From an uncultured Dehalococcoidia bacterium (GTDB lineage Bacteria > Chloroflexota > Dehalococcoidia > Lucifugimonadales > CAJWUJ01): DNA of 36,871 bases. The position numbers were made by a program, and so were the translations under genes. The notes under the pieces were generated by a model that saw only the letters and a list, made by a program, of their open reading frames with translations, was not told where the DNA came from and did no database searches. This document shows positions 8,155-15,943 of this stretch, in pieces (within the stretch, counting starts at the first letter, position 1; every line of letters starts with the position of its first letter). The stretch spans positions 1 to 36,871 of the forward strand of contig CAJWUJ010000014.1 of assembly GCA_913047625.1 (NCBI GenBank). Reading direction: 5' to 3'.

Positions 8155-9381
8155 ATGAAAACCAACCGGGTTATTTTAATTTTTGTAACGCTAGTCCTGA
8201 TGGTTATCGCATCGCACGACAATTTTGTGATGACCCCGACGAAATCTCTTTCTTCGCAACATCGTTTTAGCATCATTGAATGGGAGATCAATAATATTGG
8301 GAGTAAATTATGGAACAAGCTGACAAATAGTTCATACAAACTTCATGGCATTCAAGTCCCCAGGGAATTCAGTGATTTTATGTGCTTACAACAAGAAGTG
8401 AGGTCTCTTTACACAGAAGTAAAGTATGAAATTGCAAAAAACGGATCTTTACAAGAATCTGTACCTGATCACCTGCAGGAGTTAAATAAGTTAAAAGATA
8501 AACAACGTGATCTAGGTGTCTTTATAGAAGGCTTTCTAGAAGACATAGTTGAAGATTCCATTTCTTCTCATGGAATAGGCTATAAAATAGGGTCAATACA
8601 TTTCCCCCCCGTTGCCATTAGTTTTAGTCCACTCCCAAAACTTTTGGTTACATCGCCAAGATCAAATATTTTCAGGCTTGAAAATATTTTACTATCGCCA
8701 GATATAAGTACAGAAGAAATAATAGCACTAGAAAATTCAATAGAAACTAATAGCGACTTATCAGCTATAGTAGTCGATATTGGAGGCATAGCGACATATC
8801 CTGCAATGATCTCTTCTGTGTCATCTATCGAACACACATTAAATTTGATTAGTCACGAATGGCTTCATCACTTTCTTGCTTTTAGACCACTTGGGCAACA
8901 TATGCTGGCATCCGGCCAAATGAACGAATTGAATGAAACAATTGCAAATATTTTTGGAGAAGCAATATCAAAAGAGCTAATGGTTACATATAGCGACGAC
9001 TTAAACATGACTACATGCTCCTCTAAACCTATCCACGGCTCTACCTCCTTTGATTTCAGCCTAGAAATGAAGCTAATTCGTAATAAGGTTGACAGTCTTC
9101 TACAAACTGGTCAGATCGATCAGGCTGAAGCATTTATGGAAAATAAACGTCTGTTCCTAGTGAGCAAAGGATATCCTATCAGGAAACTAAACCAAGCATA
9201 TTTTGCCTTTCACGGAACCTACACAGATCATCCAGCTGCAATCAGCGATACCTTTGATAAATTAGTCAAACTACAAGAAAGATATCCCTCCCTTAGAGAA
9301 TTTATTTGGGCAGTTTCTGGTGTATCTACTTATCAAGAATTCTTACAGCTGGTTGCTGATACCCAAATACAGAATCCATAG
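8155..9381 (+). CDS. Predicted exported zinc metallopeptidase with HExxHH motif (unrecognised family)
   Basis: A 408-residue protein I do not recognise by family. The N-terminus MKTNRVILIFVTLVLMVIA is an uncleaved anchor or signal peptide. A coiled-coil-like helical region covers about 75-130. The key feature is S-H-E-W-L-H-H at 233-239 (H234, E235, H238), the zinc-binding HExxH helix. It is followed 23 residues later by NELNETIANIFGEA, in which E261 is a good third ligand, giving a gluzincin-type arrangement. The C-terminal part has FHGTYTDHPAAI and no extra membrane helix, so the catalytic part would face the outside. GAGAAG precedes the ATG. The gene stands alone between divergent and parallel neighbours. 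The motif reading is strong; the substrate is unknown. Confidence 0.7.
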   Translation: MKTNRVILIFVTLVLMVIASHDNFVMTPTKSLSSQHRFSIIEWEINNIGSKLWNKLTNSSYKLHGIQVPREFSDFMCLQQEVRSLYTEVKYEIAKNGSLQESVPDHLQELNKLKDKQRDLGVFIEGFLEDIVEDSISSHGIGYKIGSIHFPPVAISFSPLPKLLVTSPRSNIFRLENILLSPDISTEEIIALENSIETNSDLSAIVVDIGGIATYPAMISSVSSIEHTLNLISHEWLHHFLAFRPLGQHMLASGQMNELNETIANIFGEAISKELMVTYSDDLNMTTCSSKPIHGSTSFDFSLEMKLIRNKVDSLLQTGQIDQAEAFMENKRLFLVSKGYPIRKLNQAYFAFHGTYTDHPAAISDTFDKLVKLQERYPSLREFIWAVSGVSTYQEFLQLVADTQIQNP

Positions 9382-9397
9382 GTTTAAATAAAGACTC

Positions 9398-9413
9398 ACC
9401 TAATCCCTTAGGT
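9398..9413. repeat. Inverted repeat ACCTAA-tccc-TTAGGT after the metallopeptidase gene
   Basis: A perfect six-base inverted repeat with a four-base loop, 17 bases after the stop of the HExxHH gene. No T-run follows, so it is a poor intrinsic terminator. Its TTAGG/CCTAA halves also occur in the palindrome over the ispH promoter at 9460-9482, so it could be a second site for the same regulator. Speculative. Confidence 0.3.
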
Positions 9414-9434
9414 ATTAAAAGAACTTATTAAACC

Positions 9435-9463
9435 TTGACCAGCCAGAAATGGACTACTATATT
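9435..9463 (+). promoter_or_regulatory. Predicted sigma-70 promoter of ispH
   Basis: TTGACC (9435-9440), a 17-base spacer, and TATATT (9458-9463). Both boxes match the consensus at four or five of six positions with ideal spacing. Transcription would start near 9470, about 33 bases before the ispH ATG. Confidence 0.55.
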
Positions 9464-9482
9464 AGGAGCAGTACTCCTAATA
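9460..9482. promoter_or_regulatory. Palindrome overlapping the ispH -10 box and start site (candidate operator)
   Basis: A perfect nine-base inverted repeat, TATTAGGAG-cagta-CTCCTAATA. It covers the -10 box and the predicted transcription start of ispH, where a bound repressor would block initiation. It is unlikely to act as an RNA hairpin because the transcript would begin inside it. No regulator gene lies beside it. Confidence 0.45.
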
Positions 9483-9502
9483 CAGTTTTATAGGATAAAA
9501 GC

Positions 9503-10411
9503 ATGGAAATTATTTTAGCGTCTCCCCGAGGTTTTTGTGCGGGTGTAGTGAGGGCTATTGACATAGTAAAGATGTGTATCGATAAATTTGGTACACCTAT
9601 ATACGTCAGACATGAGATAGTTCATAATCCCCACGTAGTCAATGAACTGAAAGAACGAGGGGCAATCTTTGTTGATGAACTCTCTGATATCCCACCTAAC
9701 TCGACTGTTATATTTAGTGCTCACGGCGTTTCTCCTGCTGTTTGGGACGAAGCTCGAAAGAAAAACCTCCATATAATCGACGCCACCTGCCCACTTGTTA
9801 CGAAAGTTCACTCCGAATCAATTAAATATAAAAAACAAGGGTATTCCATTATTCTCATCGGACATGAAGGGCATGATGAAGTAATCGGTACTATGGGAGA
9901 AGCTCCAGATCAAACTTATTTAATAGAGTCAGAAAGTCAAGTCAATGAGTTAAAGGTCGCACATCCAGAAAAAACGATCGCTTTAACTCAAACAACCCTT
10001 AGTGTGGAAGACACCAAAGACGTTATCTCCTCTTTAAAAGTAAAATTCCCCAATCTGGTTGCTAGAAATGACATTTGCTACGCAACTTCTAATCGGCAGG
10101 AGGCAGTAAAACAACTTGCGAGTCAAGTAGACATGGTTCTGGTCATTGGTGCCACTAACAGTTCAAACTGTGCTCGGCTAAGAGAAGTAGCGGAAAACTG
10201 TGGTATCCCATCTTATTTGATTGACGGGCCAGAAGATATTGACCCCACCTGGCTTGACACCTATGACAAAATTGGAGTCACATCTGGAGCCTCTACTCCA
10301 GAACAACTGATTGATGCCGTGATCACTGAATGTAACCCTGCAAAAGTTTCCACTTTGGAAATAAAGAAGGAAAATGTCAGCTTTGTACTGCCGAAGGAAT
10401 TACGAAGCTAG
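9503..10411 (+). CDS. ispH: 4-hydroxy-3-methylbut-2-enyl diphosphate reductase
   Basis: Last enzyme of the non-mevalonate isoprenoid pathway: it reduces HMBPP to isopentenyl and dimethylallyl diphosphate with a [4Fe-4S] cluster. The 302-residue protein keeps all three cluster cysteines: C12 in PRGFCAGVVRAI, C96 in DATCPLVTKVH and C192 in NDICYATSNRQ. Substrate-binding His residues appear in VRHEIVHNPHV and in IGHEGHDEV. The SxTPEQL-type motif GASTPEQLI is near the end. Other pathway genes are not in the window. The AGGAT ribosome site is modest, and the promoter is overlapped by a palindrome (9460-9482), suggesting control of expression. Confidence 0.97.
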   Translation: MEIILASPRGFCAGVVRAIDIVKMCIDKFGTPIYVRHEIVHNPHVVNELKERGAIFVDELSDIPPNSTVIFSAHGVSPAVWDEARKKNLHIIDATCPLVTKVHSESIKYKKQGYSIILIGHEGHDEVIGTMGEAPDQTYLIESESQVNELKVAHPEKTIALTQTTLSVEDTKDVISSLKVKFPNLVARNDICYATSNRQEAVKQLASQVDMVLVIGATNSSNCARLREVAENCGIPSYLIDGPEDIDPTWLDTYDKIGVTSGASTPEQLIDAVITECNPAKVSTLEIKKENVSFVLPKELRS

Positions 10412-10470
10412 AAGCTACCCAAAAACATTGTTTAGATAACTGACAACTAATCCAATGTTCCAAGACAAAG

Positions 10471-11535
10471 TTAAAGGCACTGAATAATCGATTTAGTAGC
10501 TTTCAGTGTACCGTCGCTTGGACAACCGTTACCATCCAATGTGAACTTCCCGGATTTTAACGATGAGCAGATAGCGTCATAGAGTTTAGCACTAGCGTCC
10601 AATTCACCAAGTTTCTCGAATATCAATTCCAAACAACGAATTTGTGATAATGGATTTGCCTTATTTTGGCCAGCTATATCTGGAGCCGTTCCATGGATTG
10701 GTTCAAAGTACGCAAGACTACTCCCATAGTTTCCAGAATGACATAACCCTATTCCGCCTACGGTAGCTCCTCCTAGATCACTCAGTAAATCTCCCAAGAA
10801 ATTTTCCATTACTAAAACGTCAAACTTCTCTGGCGATAACACCATCGCTTGGGCACACGCATCCGAGTAAATATATTCCAAAGTTATCTCAGGAAATTCT
10901 GAGCTAACCTCTGTCACAATTTTCCTGAAAAAAGCCATTGTCCTCAAAACATTGCTTTTATCAACACAAGTCACAGTAGCTGTATTGCTAGTACGTTTTA
11001 AAGAACGCTCCCTAGCCAATTTGAATGCGAATCTAGCAATCCGTTCGACAGCGTCTCTTGTAAGCATCAGAATATCATTCATGACCCTATCATTACCAAT
11101 TCCCCTACCCCTAGAGGCATATAATCCCTCAGTGTTTTCACGCACGATAACATAATCTATATCTTCTGAGTCTCCTCCTCTAACTCCTTGAATAGTAGGC
11201 AGTAAAGTAATTGGACGGACATTTGCAAATAAATCTAAGCCATTCCTGAGAATACCGCTTATAGAACTGGCTTCAGTTCCGTCATCTAAACGAAGACCGG
11301 GATCCCCAACTGGTCCTTTTAGTATCGCGTCAAATTCACTGGCCTGCATCAGGGATTTCTCCGAAAACGCATAACCTTCTCTCTTAAAAAGACCTGCCCC
11401 TCCCTCGTGAAACTCTATATCAAATTGAAAACCACCTACAGCTTTTTCAACAGCTTGCAGAACATCCAACGCAGATTCAATAAGTTCTGGTCCAATTCCA
11501 TCACCTTTAATTACCATTAACCGATATTTACGCAT
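10471..11535 (-). CDS. Isocitrate/isopropylmalate dehydrogenase family protein
   Basis: A 354-residue NAD(P)-dependent decarboxylating beta-hydroxyacid dehydrogenase. The GDGIGPE motif is near the N-terminus, LRNGLDLFANVRP carries the substrate-binding arginine, and VIVRENTEGLYA is the ICDH/homoisocitrate-like version (3-isopropylmalate enzymes usually have RELTGGIYFG). EPIHGTAPDIAGQNKANP near 290-310 is the cofactor loop and favours NAD. Candidates are NAD-isocitrate, homoisocitrate, isopropylmalate or tartrate dehydrogenase; no leuA, leuC or leuD flanks it to decide. AAGGAGG lies upstream of both the chosen ATG (11535) and an in-frame TTG at 11541; the ATG has a slightly long spacing of about ten bases. 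Confidence 0.85.
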   Translation of the reverse strand: MRKYRLMVIKGDGIGPELIESALDVLQAVEKAVGGFQFDIEFHEGGAGLFKREGYAFSEKSLMQASEFDAILKGPVGDPGLRLDDGTEASSISGILRNGLDLFANVRPITLLPTIQGVRGGDSEDIDYVIVRENTEGLYASRGRGIGNDRVMNDILMLTRDAVERIARFAFKLARERSLKRTSNTATVTCVDKSNVLRTMAFFRKIVTEVSSEFPEITLEYIYSDACAQAMVLSPEKFDVLVMENFLGDLLSDLGGATVGGIGLCHSGNYGSSLAYFEPIHGTAPDIAGQNKANPLSQIRCLELIFEKLGELDASAKLYDAICSSLKSGKFTLDGNGCPSDGTLKATKSIIQCL

Positions 11536-11576
11536 CTGCAAGACTACCTCCTTATTATGAACAAATAACTCGTAGA

Positions 11577-11972
11577 CTATTTAGGATAAGTGGCTACTAC
11601 ATGAGTTTCTATACCACCTCTTTCATTAAACCATGCCTCAACTACCATAAAGGTGGGATTTATTAACCTCCTTAAATCCTCCAAAATCTGGTTAACTACT
11701 TCTTCTTGTAATATGCCAACATTACGAAAGGATGTCAGGTAATACTTAAGAGACTTTAATTCTATTAACAATGCTTGCGGACCATATTCGATCCTCAATC
11801 GTGCAAAATCGGGCAAATTAGTCCAAGGACATACTGAGGTAAATTCTTCAGTTGTATATGTCACTTTAGAATTGGAGTTCGGAAAAGTGAATGAGATTGA
11901 CTCCAAGAGTTCAGGTTGAATTTTCCCTGCATCTTGCCACTCGTTGCTTTGATCTTGTTCAGCAGAACTCAT
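11577..11972 (-). CDS. queF: NADPH-dependent 7-cyano-7-deazaguanine reductase
   Basis: Reduces preQ0 to preQ1 in queuosine biosynthesis, to modify the wobble base of GUN-anticodon tRNAs. At 131 residues it is a short, single-domain QueF of the YkvM type. The signature FTSVCPWTNLPDFARL contains the nucleophile Cys48, which forms the thioimide with preQ0, and the acid Asp55. The QueF motif ELKSLKYYLTSFRN follows. A GTGAG-type ribosome site precedes the ATG. No other queuosine genes (queC, queD, queE) are adjacent and I found no preQ1 riboswitch in the 98-base gap shared with the divergent aldolase gene. Confidence 0.95.
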   Translation of the reverse strand: MSSAEQDQSNEWQDAGKIQPELLESISFTFPNSNSKVTYTTEEFTSVCPWTNLPDFARLRIEYGPQALLIELKSLKYYLTSFRNVGILQEEVVNQILEDLRRLINPTFMVVEAWFNERGGIETHVVATYPK

Positions 11973-12088
11973 TGTGATATCTCACTTTCATAGAATAGAT
12001 TTTAACTGCTTTAGGTGAATCTTGTTGCACCAAGTCTACCATGCTATGCTTCATCTAAACTACTCAAATTATGCAAAGTGAGTGTGCT

Positions 12089-12880
12089 ATGAGAACGAAT
12101 CGGGTTAAACAATTAATGGGCCAAAACAAAATAGCATTTGGAACCTACGTTAGCTTATGTGATCCCAAAATTGTGGAGTTGTTGGGAGTCGCTGGTTTCG
12201 ATGCAGCATTTATTGATATGGAACATACGACCTTCAGTTTAGAACAAGTTGAGAACATGATTCGGGCATGCGAAATATCAGGAATTACATCACTTATTAG
12301 AACCCCTGGAAACGATTCACATCTCATACTCCGCTTACTAGATGCAGGAGCACAAGGTATTCAAGTTCCTCACGTTCGCAATCAACAGGAAGCTATTCAA
12401 GCTCGTAATGCTACCAAATACCCTCCTTTAGGGACAAGGGGGGCCTTATCGACATCTAGAGCAGCCGATTATGGCGCAGTTACATGGAGAGACCACACCA
12501 AAACTTCCAATGAAAACATCTTGTTGTCTCTTATGATCGAAGATAAAGAAGGGCTGGAAAATTTAGAAGCAATTGCATCAGTCGACGGTGTTGATCTGAT
12601 AGCAATGGGTCCCAGTGATCTGTCAGAATCGCTAGGACTTACTGAACCGAATCATCCAAAACTTTGGGAAGAAATTGGAAAGATAGCTTCAACTTTAAAA
12701 ACTCTAGGGAGAGCCAAATTAGCGTTAACTCATGGGCATCCGACTCTCACTGCTGATATCCAGCAACTAATGGAATGGAATGTCGGTTACTCTAATGTTC
12801 AACCGGACATTGTCAAATTAATTAGGCAGCATTATTCCGACAAGATAGCTGAACTCAGAAGTAACATGTCTAAAACATAA
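12089..12880 (+). CDS. HpcH/HpaI aldolase/citrate lyase family protein
   Basis: A class II pyruvate aldolase of 263 residues from the ATG at 12089 (AAAGTGAG upstream; an in-frame ATG at 12071 adds six residues). Family marks: GFDAAFIDMEHTTFSLEQVENMIRA (the active-site His in DMEH), LLDAGAQGIQVPHVRN, a metal-ligand Glu in LMIEDKEGLEN and an Asp in VDLIAMGPSDLSESLG. Members cleave 4-hydroxy-2-oxo acids such as HKHD or 2-keto-3-deoxy sugar acids to pyruvate plus an aldehyde. It sits eight bases upstream of dapF, which suggests co-transcription but no obvious pathway link. Its exact substrate is unknown. Confidence 0.9.
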   Translation: MRTNRVKQLMGQNKIAFGTYVSLCDPKIVELLGVAGFDAAFIDMEHTTFSLEQVENMIRACEISGITSLIRTPGNDSHLILRLLDAGAQGIQVPHVRNQQEAIQARNATKYPPLGTRGALSTSRAADYGAVTWRDHTKTSNENILLSLMIEDKEGLENLEAIASVDGVDLIAMGPSDLSESLGLTEPNHPKLWEEIGKIASTLKTLGRAKLALTHGHPTLTADIQQLMEWNVGYSNVQPDIVKLIRQHYSDKIAELRSNMSKT

Positions 12881-12888
12881 GGAGCAAC

Positions 12889-13749
12889 ATGCATTTCACT
12901 AAGTTACACGGAATCGGTAACGATTTTATTCTTATCAAGGAAGATCCAACTATTCAAAGTTGGACCAATCTCGCACCAATAATGTGTAATAGACATACAG
13001 GAATTGGGGCTGATGGAATTATCATTGCTGGTTTTTCTTCAGTAGCAGATATAAAAATGCAGATAATCAACAGTGACGGATCAGAAGCTGAAATGTGCGG
13101 CAACGGCATTCGATGCCTGACAAAATTTGCTTTTGATGAAGATCTTCTGTCAACCAAGACATCTTCCATAACAATTGAAACCGGGGCTGGTATTCAAACA
13201 GTTTTTCCTATATGGGAAAATGGCGTGATTTCACGTGTAAAGGTCAATATGGGTTCACCTATTTTTGAACCACATCTTATCCCAGTTACCCTCCCCAAAA
13301 CGGCACCCCTCGGAAACCAGCAATTGTCTGAATTCACTCTATCGATTGAAAATATGAGTCTGCCACTTTCCTTTGTGTCAATGGGCAATCCTCACGCTGT
13401 ATATTTTTCAGAACAACCAGTGGAAACATTTCCTATACTGCAAATCGGTCCAAAAGTTGAACACCACGAAATGTTCCCGAAACGAGTAAATTTTCACGTT
13501 GCCCATATTAAAAACTCAAGCACTATTGATCAAGTAGTCTGGGAACGAGGAGCAGGCCCAACTATGGCTTGCGGATCCGGAGGATGTGCATCTGTCGTTG
13601 CTGCTCAGCTTAAAGGACTAGTTGGCAGTGAAGTCAATGTGAATCTACCTGGCGGGACTCTTATTTATACGTGGGACGGAAAAACCGATGTTTGGATGGA
13701 AGGACCCGTTGAAACCGCTTACTTCGGTGAGTGGTTTACCAACGGTTAG
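12889..13749 (+). CDS. dapF: Diaminopimelate epimerase
   Basis: Interconverts LL- and meso-diaminopimelate in lysine and peptidoglycan synthesis. The 286-residue protein begins FTKLHGIGNDFILI. It has both catalytic cysteines: C70 in NSDGSEAEMCGNGIRC and C228 in GPTMACGSGGCAS. SMGNPHAVYF and KRVNFHVAHI, which line the two-domain active site, are also present. TAAGGAG overlapping the end of the aldolase gene serves as ribosome site, so the two are one transcript. No other lysine-pathway gene is in the window. Very secure. Confidence 0.97.
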   Translation: MHFTKLHGIGNDFILIKEDPTIQSWTNLAPIMCNRHTGIGADGIIIAGFSSVADIKMQIINSDGSEAEMCGNGIRCLTKFAFDEDLLSTKTSSITIETGAGIQTVFPIWENGVISRVKVNMGSPIFEPHLIPVTLPKTAPLGNQQLSEFTLSIENMSLPLSFVSMGNPHAVYFSEQPVETFPILQIGPKVEHHEMFPKRVNFHVAHIKNSSTIDQVVWERGAGPTMACGSGGCASVVAAQLKGLVGSEVNVNLPGGTLIYTWDGKTDVWMEGPVETAYFGEWFTNG

Positions 13750-14028
13750 CTATCGCTTATTGAATCACTCCAACATTGACCCTAGACCAATCTCGTCAAA
13801 CGGCAATCGGCTATTTACGGAAAGACTTACTATTAAATTACTCTCGAATTACTGTAATACAAAAGGATAGTCCATGCCTAGAATAGTCACCTTCTTCACA
13901 ATTAGAGGGTAGCAACATTACCCCTACTAGAGGTATACTAGAGTCTCCTTTTCAGCAATAGTGTTGGATTGGAACGACCAAGCTTCCCAGAGTATTTGCC
14001 GAATACGATGGTTTCGTGCTTAGTTTTA
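13750..14028. other. 279-base non-coding stretch between dapF and tRNA-Gly
   Basis: I see no gene here. It contains a small possible stem GGGTA-N7-TACCC (near 13905-13921), an ACTAGAG direct repeat a few bases further on, and an ATG frame of only 12 codons at about 13874. It would be the 3' trailer of both dapF (plus strand) and tRNA-Gly (minus strand). No T-rich intrinsic terminator is evident. Confidence 0.4.
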
Positions 14029-14103
14029 TGGAGCGGGAGACGAGGGTCGAACTCGCGACATCCTGCTTGGAAGGCAGGTGCTCTACCACTGAGCTACTCC
14101 CGC
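14029..14103 (-). tRNA. tRNA-Gly (anticodon TCC)
   Basis: On the minus strand the acceptor stem GCGGGAG pairs perfectly with CTCCCGC. The D-arm is GCTC-AGTGGTA-GAGC, the anticodon loop CTTCCAA reads TCC, and the T-arm GCGAG-TTCGACC-CTCGT follows. The discriminator is T and the 3' CCA is encoded (TGG at 14029-14031). The TCC anticodon reads GGA/GGG glycine codons. The length of 75 bases with CCA is normal. Confidence 0.97.
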
Positions 14104-14129
14104 GCGGGGTACCGAGGCGCTATGTCGAT

Positions 14130-14159
14130 ATTATAGCTGTAGAGCTAGGGATTCGTCTA
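14130..14159 (-). promoter_or_regulatory. Predicted promoter of tRNA-Gly
   Basis: On the minus strand, TAGACG (14159-14154), 18 bases, then perfect TATAAT (14135-14130). Transcription would begin near 14123, about 20 bases ahead of the mature tRNA. The layout is the same as the NEW3 operon promoter. Confidence 0.5.
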
Positions 14160-14206
14160 TTTGTTTGCAACGCACACAGGTGGTTTCCCTTAACTATTAA
14201 ATCATA

Positions 14207-15094
14207 ATGAAAATAAACAATAACCATAACTCCTCTATTGAGGACATTATTCTGTCTAAAGACCAAAGAAAAATTTCAGCGGTGCGGCAATACTTACCAG
14301 ATAACTATTGTTCAGAGGCTGCCATGTTCCTTGAACAAAATCTAGGAACGATACTTATAGTAACTGGTTTCACCATTAAATCATTTATGCGTGGCGAGAC
14401 AGACGGTCCCATTGGTGCTGTGGCACTTGGTCAAACCATAAAACTGATGGGAGGCGAACCAATATACATATCAGATGGACACAACTGTGACATTTTAAAA
14501 ACCTTGACTAATAACGAAGATACCATAGTTGATTTTCCGGTTACTGATCACCACAATAGTGAATCCTTTGCCCAGAAGTTACTAGAAGACTTAACTCCAT
14601 CATTACTAGTATCAATAGAAAGAGTTGGATTCAATAAAAATCGTTCTTATTTCAATCGATTTGGTGAAAGCATTGACTCAATTTCAGCTAAAACAGACTA
14701 CCTATTTATGCATCACCAATCAACCATAGGAATTGGTGATGGCGGTAACGAGATAGGAATGGGACTAGTTCCTCTAACTTTCCTAGAAGAGATGCTTCCG
14801 ATAAACCCATCAATCACTCCGACCAATGCTTTAATTATTGCTGGAACTTCAAATTGGGGGAGCTATGGACTAATTACAGCCTTGTCGGTACGACAAGGGA
14901 TGAATCTACTGCCATCATCAGATCAAGAAAATCAATGGTTACGACAAATCGTAGAGACTAATGGGGCTGTAGACAGCTTCACTAGCGGATCTACACAAAC
15001 AGTTGACGGTTACAAACCTCAAGAACTTAACTTTATCTTGAATAAGTTACATAATATAGTTAATGATTCACTAAGTTCCAATTCAGAAATTTAG
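14207..15094 (+). CDS. DUF4392 protein, D-glutamate cyclase-like
   Basis: A 295-residue protein of the DUF4392 family. The best-conserved motif is IGIGDGGNEIGMG, with GDGGNEIGMG at 177-186. It is preceded by LLVSIERVGFNKNRSYFN (the ERxG...YxNxxG region) and by GPIGAVALGQTIKLMGGEPIYI. The family is the C-terminal half of vertebrate DGLUCY, which converts D-glutamate to 5-oxo-D-proline. The other half, DUF1445, is encoded separately at 21418. No Shine-Dalgarno precedes the ATG; a TATTAA six bases upstream would allow a leaderless message. The MaoC-like gene begins eight bases after it. Family call is firm; the enzyme activity in bacteria is inferred. Confidence 0.85.
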   Translation: MKINNNHNSSIEDIILSKDQRKISAVRQYLPDNYCSEAAMFLEQNLGTILIVTGFTIKSFMRGETDGPIGAVALGQTIKLMGGEPIYISDGHNCDILKTLTNNEDTIVDFPVTDHHNSESFAQKLLEDLTPSLLVSIERVGFNKNRSYFNRFGESIDSISAKTDYLFMHHQSTIGIGDGGNEIGMGLVPLTFLEEMLPINPSITPTNALIIAGTSNWGSYGLITALSVRQGMNLLPSSDQENQWLRQIVETNGAVDSFTSGSTQTVDGYKPQELNFILNKLHNIVNDSLSSNSEI

Positions 15095-15102
15095 TATGTG
15101 GC

Positions 15103-15645
15103 ATGACTAAACAAAGCTACCTAACTTCATCAATAAAGAAACTCATTGGTCAAACAGGACCACTAGTGTGGTTTAGTGACATAATAACTACTACTGAAAT
15201 TAGAAGATTCATTCAAGCAACAATGGATCCTAATCCTATATTCCGAAGTGATAAGTACGCATCCTCAACGAAGTTCCAAGGTCTAGTAGCCCCTCCCTTA
15301 TTCCCATTAACTTATTTTCGATCATCTGTCGAAAATCACGATGTTCTATCCCAGAATTTTAGTGAAAATATTGCTTTTGACGGTTTTACTCCAGAACTTT
15401 TAGGATTATTTGCACTCCCAGATATTCAAATACCTCTCGAGAGGACACTTAATGGCGGTAGTGAAATAGAGTTTTTCCAGCTTGCCAAACCTGGGGAATC
15501 CATTGGGGCACAAAGTCGGATTATAGACATCTCCGAAAAAATTGGACGATCTGGTCATTTGATATTCATTATTGTTGAAACAACATTTTGGAATGACCAA
15601 CCCTCCAAGTTACTGACAGCGCGACTGACTACTATAAAACGCTAG
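15103..15645 (+). CDS. MaoC-N (FAS1-like dehydratase) domain protein
   Basis: A 180-residue single hot-dog-fold protein similar to the N-terminal half of MaoC-type (R)-hydratases. The diagnostic segment is ATMDPNPIFRSDKYASS (40-55), followed by FQGLVAPPLFPLTYF. In active R-hydratases the motif is D-x-N-P-x-H. Here D42 and N44-P45 remain but the catalytic His position is Phe47, as is usual in N-half domains, which need a C-half partner (HadA/HadB style). No such partner is in the window. The gene sits eight bases after the DUF4392 gene and shares its transcript. It may act on an acyl-CoA or be a structural subunit. Confidence 0.75.
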   Translation: MTKQSYLTSSIKKLIGQTGPLVWFSDIITTTEIRRFIQATMDPNPIFRSDKYASSTKFQGLVAPPLFPLTYFRSSVENHDVLSQNFSENIAFDGFTPELLGLFALPDIQIPLERTLNGGSEIEFFQLAKPGESIGAQSRIIDISEKIGRSGHLIFIIVETTFWNDQPSKLLTARLTTIKR

Positions 15646-15697
15646 CAAAACTTGAGATTTCACCTTATAAGACACAAAGACTCAGTACGCCTTATTC

Positions 15698-15772
15698 TGG
15701 TGGGCCCGCCAGGATTTGAACCTGGGACCAACCGGTTATGAGCCGGGCGCTCTGCCACTGAGCTACGGGCCC
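15698..15772 (-). tRNA. tRNA with CAT anticodon (elongator Met, or Ile read with lysidine)
   Basis: On the minus strand the acceptor GGGCCCG pairs with CGGGCCC, followed by discriminator A and an encoded CCA (TGG at 15698-15700). The D-arm is GCTCAGTGGCAGAGC, the anticodon loop CTCATAA reads CAT, and the T-arm CCAGG-TTCAAAT-CCTGG is perfect. The 1:72 pair is a normal G-C, so it is not the initiator, which has a mismatch there. Position 27-43 is a C-T mismatch. Whether it is Met or tRNA-Ile2 (C34 modified by TilS) cannot be settled by eye. Confidence 0.93.
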
Positions 15773-15943
15773 TTAATCGACCAATACTGCTACACTAGAA
15801 GAACGGTCAAAAAAGTGGCGACTTGTTTCAAAACGGCAGCGAAGTATATAGGCTATCCATTATCTACACAACAACAAATCCACGTTATAATAAACAAGAA
15901 GCAAGTTTATTATACAGTTTTCCAACAAGGAAAGGTAACCAAA

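Noticed and set aside
11973-12088. Possible preQ1 riboswitch upstream of queF
   Set aside because: I looked for the short preQ1-I pattern (a C-rich loop with an A-rich tail next to the ribosome site) in the queF leader and did not find it.
13688-13870. 60-codon frame spanning the end of dapF
   Set aside because: Most of it is an alternative frame of dapF and the rest has no ribosome site or motif.
13874-13912. Twelve-codon frame (MPRIVTFFTIRG) in the gap after dapF
   Set aside because: Too short and without a matching promoter; nothing suggests a leader peptide because the tRNA on the other strand is the next gene.
15698-15772. Initiator tRNA-fMet
   Set aside because: The first acceptor pair is a normal G-C and the anticodon stem lacks the complete three G-C run, so it is an elongator Met or an Ile(CAT) tRNA.
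15716-15943. Upstream extension of the 60-residue protein to 136 residues
   Set aside because: The added part runs through the antisense strand of the CAT-anticodon tRNA and its promoter; the ATG at 15944 has its own ribosome site.
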